Positions 58,414 to 64,000 of a stretch of 64,000 nt of DNA are shown in pieces. Every line of letters begins with the position of its first letter. Positions within the stretch are counted from its first letter, which is position 1. Location: positions 186,001-250,000 of the forward strand of contig JACRLR010000007.1 in the NCBI GenBank assembly GCA_016219645.1, read 5' to 3'. This DNA is from Nitrospirota bacterium (GTDB lineage Bacteria > Nitrospirota > Nitrospiria > Nitrospirales > Nitrospiraceae). Made by a program: the position numbers and the translations under genes. A model generated the notes under the pieces. That model saw only the letters and a list, made by a program, of their open reading frames with translations, ran no database searches and had not been told where the DNA came from.

Positions 58414-61056
58414 TTACGGTGCAACAGTTACGTAGAAAGTCTGAATCGCGGCCAGATTCCCTGAATCGATCGCCCGCAGCCTGATACGAATGCTCCCCGC
58501 CGCCGTCGGTATCCAGGTGACGACACCTGTCGTGGCGTTGACCGACAGGTTCACAGGATTCCCCGTCAGCCCACTGAAGACAATGGGGCCGCCGTTCACA
58601 TCTGTCGCTTGCACCGTGTAGTTGTACGGCACACCGACCTTCCCGGTCGTAGGCGGCTTCGACGTGATGACCGGCGCGACATTCGCCGCGACGTTCACGG
58701 TCAAGATCTGCGTCGTATACAAGCCACCAGCATCTGTTACCCGTACATTCACGGCATTGGCGCCGACTTGAGTCGAGGACGGCACCCAACTGATCTTTCC
58801 CGTGGCTGAGTTGATCGTCATCCCCGCCTTGATCGGGGCCACCAAACTATAGGCAAGGCTGTCGTTGGGAAGATTCGGATCGGTCGCGAGCACTTGGTGG
58901 CTGTACGGAGTCCCCGTCACACCGTTCGCCGGCGTCGAAGGCATGAACGATGGAGCCTCATTCGCCGGGAGGAAGGGCTGGAGGCAGGACATACCCTTGG
59001 CCGGTCGCCCCCCAGCACCGACGGAGGGGAGCAGGGCGATCTGATCGTCCAATTTTCCATTATTGTCTGCATCGAGGTTGGAGTGGCCGTTGGTATTGCT
59101 CAAGGAGGGATGGTCGAAGGGCGCTTTTTCGCAACGCACCCGCTCATCGGTCAAGGACTTCAAGAAGACCACAAGATCTGACTGCTCCTGGGCTGTGAGC
59201 CCCAAGGGTTGAATGTCGATATCCAAATTGCTCGGGTTATTTCCCCACTCAGGGCTGTGGTCGAACCCTGTCGTATCGCTGGCGATCGGTCCGCGGCGAT
59301 TGCCGCCCCTGTTATAGAATTCCACGACCTGTTCTAACGTCGCCATGCTGCCGTCATGCATGTAGGGACCGGTCAGCTCTACGTTGCGGAGGCCAGGTGT
59401 CTTGAAGGCTCCATCCACTGCGTCGCGTGCCAGAGGGCCCGCAATCGGAGCACAAGGATTCACTTCCAACATACAGGGATTCACGACGAAGGAATCCGGA
59501 ATGATCGCCCCTGCGAGCGACTGTTTGAGCAGCCGCGCGAAGGACAGAGGATTGCCGAAGGGATCGTCCGCACCGACCCCCAGATCCCGGTTCGTCGGAG
59601 TCACGCCGATGTTGTAGAACCCGTTGTCGTAGATCGCGATCTGCTGGTTCCCCATGAACATTCGTTCAATGACACTTTCCTGATTCGCGGTCTGGGTGAA
59701 CTGCAAGTTCAAGCCGGCGCCGGTGAAGTCCGGACCCTTATGGCACGCGACGCATCTGCCCTTGCCCATGAAGATACTCATCCCGTTGACCTGCTGCTGC
59801 GACAGCGCGGCAAGATTGGGTGGAGTCGCTGTATCTACGACAAAGTTGGTACCGATGTTGGTGGCCGTCACGGTGCCGACGAACCCGTCGAACTTCGTCT
59901 GGTCCGAGATGAGCGTGGACTCGTACATCATGATCGCCAACCCCCAGAACAGGGCGAAATTCTGCTCCATCAACGTGTAGCCATCAACGGAAGCGTAGCC
60001 GGGGGCGAGCCAGTACTTGTCGTGGAACGAAGCCTGAATCAAGGAGGAATAGGTCACGCCCGCCTTGAGCCCGGTCCCGCCGGTCCCGTTATCCGCGTAG
60101 GGCCCCAACACACTGTCGTCGAGTTCGACTTTTTGCCCGAACAGCGGCTTCGGAATATGAGTCAAGAGTTTACGGGCAATCAGGTTGAATGTCCGGTTGG
60201 CACAGGAGGATTCAAGGGTGCTGAGCGGGGGCCCCACGGCCTGCGACGCCAGCGCCGCATTTTCCAGGTCCATCACTTCGGGAACGATGGAACCGTCCGC
60301 CTGCCGGACAAGAATACGCGCATTGGGATCCCGGCGGCCGAAGGGATTGACCCCGTTGAAATGGTTGTTCGCCCTGCCGTCCCAGAAGGAACGGAGTTGG
60401 AAAATGGCGTTGATCGTGGTCGGTGTATTGCGGGGCTCGACGTTGCGGGCCAGCTTTCCATTCACGCTGAAAATGCTCCCTGTGTCTAACGAGCATTCCT
60501 CTTGGCCCTGGCTGCGAAACTCGATGAAATTGCCCCCGAACGTGCCCTGCGAAGACGTGATGTCGGTCGAATCGAACAGGATGGCGGAATCCCGATCCAG
60601 CGGGTTGCTCAGGACGTGGAACGGATAGTCGGCTGCCTTCAGCAGATAATTCGGCCCGCCGCCTCCGGTCCTGGTCGGCTTGAAAGTTGTGTCCTCAGGC
60701 ACAGCCCTCAGCCCGGGGTTCAGCTGATTCTTCGTCCGATTGTCTGCGCCGGCGTGGAAATGGCAGCTCGCGCAGGCGTTCCCGTCGCTGCCTGCCTGTT
60801 GATCCCAGAAGAAGGCTTTGCCCAGGACGATCGCCATCTGACGATTTTTGATGACGGTGTCGAGGGCCTTGGGGAGGGGGGGCTGGACCCCTTTCAAACT
60901 GCCTGACCCAGGCGCGACCGGATTCAAGGGACCAGGTGGGAGCGGTGGTATCGGGCAGATCTGTTGCGCGACCGCCGCGCCGGCCGTCACGACCACGCCG
61001 ACCAGAATCCAGATCAGCTGCATTCTCGAACGTCGGAATTTTGTGAAGATATTCAT
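58414..61056 (-). CDS. Di-haem cytochrome c peroxidase-like protein with two Ig-like modules
   Basis: 880 aa from ATG 61056 (GAGGAG upstream). A signal sequence (LIWILVGVVVTAGAAVAQ), then a CCP/MauG-like domain expanded to about 590 residues: NACASCHFHAGADNR (first haem c), RSFWDGRANNHFNG, GRCVACHKGPDFTGAG (second haem c) and TGPYMHDGSMATLEQVVEFYNRGG. After residue about 690 come two Ig modules; the second (APVITSKPPTTGKVGVPYNYT) is nearly the same as the last module of the oxidase-Ig protein. A role in peroxide-dependent oxidation outside the cell is inferred. Spaced 53 bp after a Sco gene. Confidence 0.9.
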   Translation of the reverse strand: MNIFTKFRRSRMQLIWILVGVVVTAGAAVAQQICPIPPLPPGPLNPVAPGSGSLKGVQPPLPKALDTVIKNRQMAIVLGKAFFWDQQAGSDGNACASCHFHAGADNRTKNQLNPGLRAVPEDTTFKPTRTGGGGPNYLLKAADYPFHVLSNPLDRDSAILFDSTDITSSQGTFGGNFIEFRSQGQEECSLDTGSIFSVNGKLARNVEPRNTPTTINAIFQLRSFWDGRANNHFNGVNPFGRRDPNARILVRQADGSIVPEVMDLENAALASQAVGPPLSTLESSCANRTFNLIARKLLTHIPKPLFGQKVELDDSVLGPYADNGTGGTGLKAGVTYSSLIQASFHDKYWLAPGYASVDGYTLMEQNFALFWGLAIMMYESTLISDQTKFDGFVGTVTATNIGTNFVVDTATPPNLAALSQQQVNGMSIFMGKGRCVACHKGPDFTGAGLNLQFTQTANQESVIERMFMGNQQIAIYDNGFYNIGVTPTNRDLGVGADDPFGNPLSFARLLKQSLAGAIIPDSFVVNPCMLEVNPCAPIAGPLARDAVDGAFKTPGLRNVELTGPYMHDGSMATLEQVVEFYNRGGNRRGPIASDTTGFDHSPEWGNNPSNLDIDIQPLGLTAQEQSDLVVFLKSLTDERVRCEKAPFDHPSLSNTNGHSNLDADNNGKLDDQIALLPSVGAGGRPAKGMSCLQPFLPANEAPSFMPSTPANGVTGTPYSHQVLATDPNLPNDSLAYSLVAPIKAGMTINSATGKISWVPSSTQVGANAVNVRVTDAGGLYTTQILTVNVAANVAPVITSKPPTTGKVGVPYNYTVQATDVNGGPIVFSGLTGNPVNLSVNATTGVVTWIPTAAGSIRIRLRAIDSGNLAAIQTFYVTVAP

Positions 61057-61109
61057 GGTGCTCCTCGTACGACTTGTGCCTCTGTGTGTGGAGATAAGAG
61101 GGTCCTGGT

Positions 61110-61775
61110 TCATGCCGGCACCTGCTGGGGGCCACTCACCCACCTAACGGACTTAACGATTTCCCTCGGTTCCGACAGAGCCGGACAGGCAGCCCAGCGG
61201 TCGAACCGTTCGTTGCCATACAGGACGACTCCGATATGCTGGGTCTTGTCTGCATCGACGACCGGATCCAGATCACGGAGGCCCAATCTGCGCCTCAGCG
61301 TTGTGATATCCGCCAGCGACCCGGTCAGAAACGTCCAGCCAGGCTGGACACTATAGTTCTTGGCATAGTCGCGTAAGACTTGAGGGCTATCATGTTCGGG
61401 ATCCAGGGAGATCGAGTACATGAACACATCCCGGCCGACACGGTCGCCGAACAGCTGTTGAACACGAACCAGATTGGCGGTGAAGGTCGGACAACTGTTC
61501 GTGCAGGTGGCATACATGAAGTTGATCAATACGACTTTGCCCTTCACGAGATCCTGGTAGAACCGCACATCCCTTCCTTCATGCGTGGTGAGCACAACGT
61601 CCGGAAAGCGCGCAGCGCTCGGACCGTCTGCCGTTGCCGGTCTTTGTACCGGCGCCGGTGTCGGCTTCGGCATCGGTGCCGTCGTCGGCTTCTCCTCGGC
61701 CAGGCCTGCCGTTGCGGCCATCGCCGTCTGGATGAGAGAGATCCCCATGCTGGCTAGGAACGCGCGTCGTTTCAT
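61110..61775 (-). CDS. Sco1/SenC-type copper protein
   Basis: 221 aa. The leader MKRRAFLASMGISLIQTAMAATAGLA starts with Lys-Arg-Arg, Tat- or Sec-like. A Pro/Thr/Ala linker leads to the Sco domain: KVVLINFMYATCTNSCPTFTANL (CxxxC), SISLDPEHDSPQVLRDYAKN, and DADKTQHIGVVLYGN with the third ligand His. Lies between a multicopper oxidase gene and a di-haem peroxidase gene, which fits a copper-delivery role. More like the Sco at 44.4 kb than the cytochrome fusion. Confidence 0.92.
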   Translation of the reverse strand: MKRRAFLASMGISLIQTAMAATAGLAEEKPTTAPMPKPTPAPVQRPATADGPSAARFPDVVLTTHEGRDVRFYQDLVKGKVVLINFMYATCTNSCPTFTANLVRVQQLFGDRVGRDVFMYSISLDPEHDSPQVLRDYAKNYSVQPGWTFLTGSLADITTLRRRLGLRDLDPVVDADKTQHIGVVLYGNERFDRWAACPALSEPREIVKSVRWVSGPQQVPA

Positions 61776-61805
61776 GACAACTCCTCCGATGGCTCGATCA
61801 CATAA

Positions 61806-61965
61806 AGGTTAAGGTTGAGGCTAAGGTTGAGCTGAAGAGCTTCGGAGTCTTCGCTCGACCTGAACCTTCACCTGCTCTTCCGTCTCCCGTGTCTCGTTTT
61901 ATCTCGTTCCGGCCACTTGCCACTTGCTACTCACCACTTACCACTCGCTACTTGCCACTCGCCTC
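61806..61965. repeat. Period-6 hairpin and period-7 array between the oxidase and Sco genes
   Basis: 61807-61831: GGTTAA, GGTTGA, GGCTAA, GGTTGA, with complements GACCTGAACCTTCACC at 61857-61872. 61914-61965: CACTTGC, CACTTGC, TACTCAC, CACTTAC, CACTCGC, TACTTGC, CACTCGC, CTC. The latter, on the minus strand, begins with the TGA stop of the oxidase gene. Confidence 0.8.
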
Positions 61966-63655
61966 AGGGCACCACGTCGAACCGCAACATCATCGCGTGG
62001 TCCTCGTGAAGCGTGTTGTGGCAATGCATGACGTACTTGCCCAAGAAGGTCCTGAACCGGATATAGATCTTCACTTCATCCCCCGGCTCAAGCACAACGA
62101 CGTCGTGACGGCCTTGCTCTTCAAGGCCCGGGACCTCGCCGTTGCGCAGGAGGATCCGGAATTCTTCCAGGTGAATGTGGATGGGATGGGCCCAGCCTCC
62201 TCCGCCATTCTTGAGGGTCCAGATTTCCGGCTGACCCTGTTTGATGGTGAAGGTGGGGATGTCGCCGTCGAAGAAATTGCCGTTGATGGCCCACGCACCG
62301 TTCGTCCGCTCGAACCGAAATGTCCGCTGGTGCTGCTGCGCTGTGGCCAGATCCATCACCGGCATCTGGCGCAAGGTGGATGGGACCTGGCTGAAGTCCT
62401 CCTCGGCGCCGACTGCGTCACGATCCACGATGAATTTGAGGACCGGCGATCCGGGATGGAGCAACTTGCCCGTCGGCTTCCGCCCGTCCTTCTGCTCCAG
62501 GTTATTCTCGAGGATAATCTCGGTGCCGATGGGATACTCGGAAAAGTCGATGATGACATCCCGCCGGTTGGCGACACCCAACCCGACGTGCTCAACCAGC
62601 AGCGGTGACTCCAACAGATTGCCGTCGGTGGCGATGAGGGTCATCCGCCTGTGATTGCTCAGCGAGAATTCATAAAACCGCGAAGGCCCTCCGTCGAGCA
62701 ACCGGAAGCGATACTTCCGCCTGGCGACATTGAAATAGGGTTGAATCTTTCCATTGACCGCCCACTTGTCCCCCAGGAATCCGTCGAAATTGAAGGGGTC
62801 GAACCATAACTGGCCCGAACTGTCGAACGCCTTGTCCGTGAACATGAGCGGGACGTCGAAGGCGCCGCTCGGCAATCGCAGGGCCTGCGGATTGGGGTCC
62901 TGCTCGTTGCCGGAATCCACGTCGTCGAAGTAGAAATGGAAACCGGCGAGACCGCGGTAGACGTTCTGGGACGTAAAGTCCACGCGATGGTCGTGGTACC
63001 AGAGAGTGCCGAGGGCCTCACGCGGATCGTTGCCCGCCAAGACGATCGGAAAATGATGGTCTCTGTATTGGCCCGAGATGAGGAAGCTGGTCGGGTGTCC
63101 GTCACTGAATGATTCCTGGTGCCCGTTGTGGTTGTGGGTCGAGGTCTCCGGCACGCCGAGGCCGACATGGTTGATCGGCAGTTGATTACGGAACCGCACG
63201 ATCTTCGGCTGCCCGTACCGCGCGATCATCGTCGGACCAGGGGTGATGCCTTCGAACCCCCAAATCTCCTGAGGGGGAAGTTCGGGATGAAAACTGTGCA
63301 TGCCAGGCTTGATATCGATCTGATAGAGTTCATTCACCGGACCCGGGTCTGACCCGAACCCCTTATTCAGCTGGTGCTCCGCCTGATTGACCGGTGGAGT
63401 CAGACTCGCCACTTGCGGGAGAATCGGCGGGATCGACAATGGCACGACCCAGGGTGTCGTGGCCGGACTCTTGCCCCCCGGCATCCCCTGTAATCCCTCC
63501 GGTATGGGCATTGGATCCGTCCCGGGCGGCGGTGGTGGAGGAGGGGGCGGGCAGACTTCCTGAGCGCGTGCGTACTTCAGCAGGCCCAAGCCGGCCAAGG
63601 TGGCGCCTCCGGTCACCAGACTCCATTTCATGAAACCGCGACGTGAACTCTTCAT
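61964..63655 (-). CDS. Tat-exported multicopper oxidase (563 aa)
   Basis: AGGAGG precedes ATG 63655. Twin-arginine signal SSRRGFMKWSLVTGGATLAGLG, then a poly-proline run of nine residues interrupted by Gly. Copper motifs: THNHNGHQESFSDGH, LWYHDHRVDFTSQNVY, WAHPIHIHLEEFRI, MHCHNTLHEDHAMML, with Met ten residues after the T1 Cys. The motif set matches the other two oxidases, and this is the shortest of the three, without Ig modules. Followed by Sco and peroxidase-Ig genes, probably one transcript. Confidence 0.93.
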   Translation of the reverse strand: MKSSRRGFMKWSLVTGGATLAGLGLLKYARAQEVCPPPPPPPPPGTDPMPIPEGLQGMPGGKSPATTPWVVPLSIPPILPQVASLTPPVNQAEHQLNKGFGSDPGPVNELYQIDIKPGMHSFHPELPPQEIWGFEGITPGPTMIARYGQPKIVRFRNQLPINHVGLGVPETSTHNHNGHQESFSDGHPTSFLISGQYRDHHFPIVLAGNDPREALGTLWYHDHRVDFTSQNVYRGLAGFHFYFDDVDSGNEQDPNPQALRLPSGAFDVPLMFTDKAFDSSGQLWFDPFNFDGFLGDKWAVNGKIQPYFNVARRKYRFRLLDGGPSRFYEFSLSNHRRMTLIATDGNLLESPLLVEHVGLGVANRRDVIIDFSEYPIGTEIILENNLEQKDGRKPTGKLLHPGSPVLKFIVDRDAVGAEEDFSQVPSTLRQMPVMDLATAQQHQRTFRFERTNGAWAINGNFFDGDIPTFTIKQGQPEIWTLKNGGGGWAHPIHIHLEEFRILLRNGEVPGLEEQGRHDVVVLEPGDEVKIYIRFRTFLGKYVMHCHNTLHEDHAMMLRFDVVP

Positions 63656-64000
63656 AGCGGCGCCTCCTGACTAAGCTTCATCCGGTTGCTCATTCTCCGT
63701 ACCTTGCCTCTGTCCGCTCGACTGCTGCCTGCGCTCTGACTGAAGGGCTGGCCCTGTTGTCAATCACTTTTTTATGAACTTTTTATTTGTTGATGGTGTC
63801 TGGTATCTCATGGAATTACCGTGATCGACTATTCCACAGAAGCAGGGAGGGACCTACTAAAGGGGGGGAAGGGGGGAGACCTGTGTGAAAGGCAAGTTTA
63901 TTTGGTTTATTTCGTTTATTTGGTTGAATCTGACCAGAGAATCCAAACAAATAAAACAAACCACATGAACCAGATCAGCTGAAGATCGAGGATCCGCAGG
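63656..64000. promoter_or_regulatory. Upstream region of the third oxidase, including a shared element and a period-9 repeat
   Basis: 63829-63857 holds the shared element (minus strand: AGTAGGTCCCTCCCTGC, TT, CTGTGGAATAG), about 180 bp before the start. 63896-63979 is a period-9 hairpin: TTTATTTGG, TTTATTTCG, TTTATTTGG on the left, AAACAAATA, AAACAAACC, ACATGAACC on the right. An AT-rich stretch at 63768-63800 may contain the core promoter. No gene is seen. Confidence 0.55.

Noticed and set aside
1-64000. rRNA or tRNA genes.
   Set aside because: Reading the spacers showed no tRNA cloverleaf with a CCA end or rRNA-like conserved blocks; a covariance-model scan was not possible.

Overview
The window is most likely a chromosomal segment of a Nitrospira-like member of the Nitrospirota. 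This is inferred from the overall look: about 58% GC, a compact 198-aa EF-Ts in an rpsB-tsf-pyrH-frr block, many twin-arginine copper oxidases and di-haem peroxidases, B12-type radical SAM enzymes, a VPLPA-CTERM protein, and very many short-period intergenic repeats. No rRNA or tRNA was seen, so the assignment rests on protein style and synteny only.

Layout. 1-6 kb: the end of an RNase Z-like gene, small conserved proteins, a PilZ protein, then rpsB-tsf-pyrH-frr-alr (+). 6-22.8 kb: mostly minus-strand housekeeping and accessory genes (FadL-type porin, hybrid histidine kinase, precorrin-2 dehydrogenase, HNH nuclease, Rieske and thioredoxin-like ferredoxins, MogA-like protein, CBS protein, MDR dehydrogenase, PhzF protein, two paralogous B12-binding/radical SAM proteins). 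22.8-34.3 kb: a repeat-rich accessory stretch with small secreted or membrane proteins, a RAYT transposase relic, an overlooked 47-aa metallothionein, a TPMT-type methyltransferase, a VPLPA-CTERM protein and a di-haem cytochrome c peroxidase.

34.4-63.7 kb (almost all minus strand) is the striking part. It holds an 11-gene atypical type II secretion system with PilM/N/O/P-like inner-membrane parts. Next to it lie three multicopper oxidases, three Sco-type copper proteins (one fused to cytochrome c), a di-haem peroxidase carrying Ig modules, and three further secreted proteins, two with the same Ig-like modules. A Doc/AbrB toxin-antitoxin pair interrupts the run. Five of the transcription units share an upstream sequence element: a GTAGGG...CCCTAC palindrome next to CTGTGGAATAG. 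I infer one regulon that builds, exports and metallates extracellular copper and haem oxidoreductases. It resembles the Geobacter arrangement in which an atypical type II system (OxpG) exports the multicopper protein OmpB.

The intergenic DNA is unusual. Degenerate tandem repeats with periods of 6, 7 and 9 bp are folded into inverted arms. Two families of roughly 120-300 bp inverted-repeat elements sit at stop codons. REP-like palindromes accompany the RAYT relic. Several genes end inside these repeats, and one Sco-cytochrome gene appears to begin inside one.
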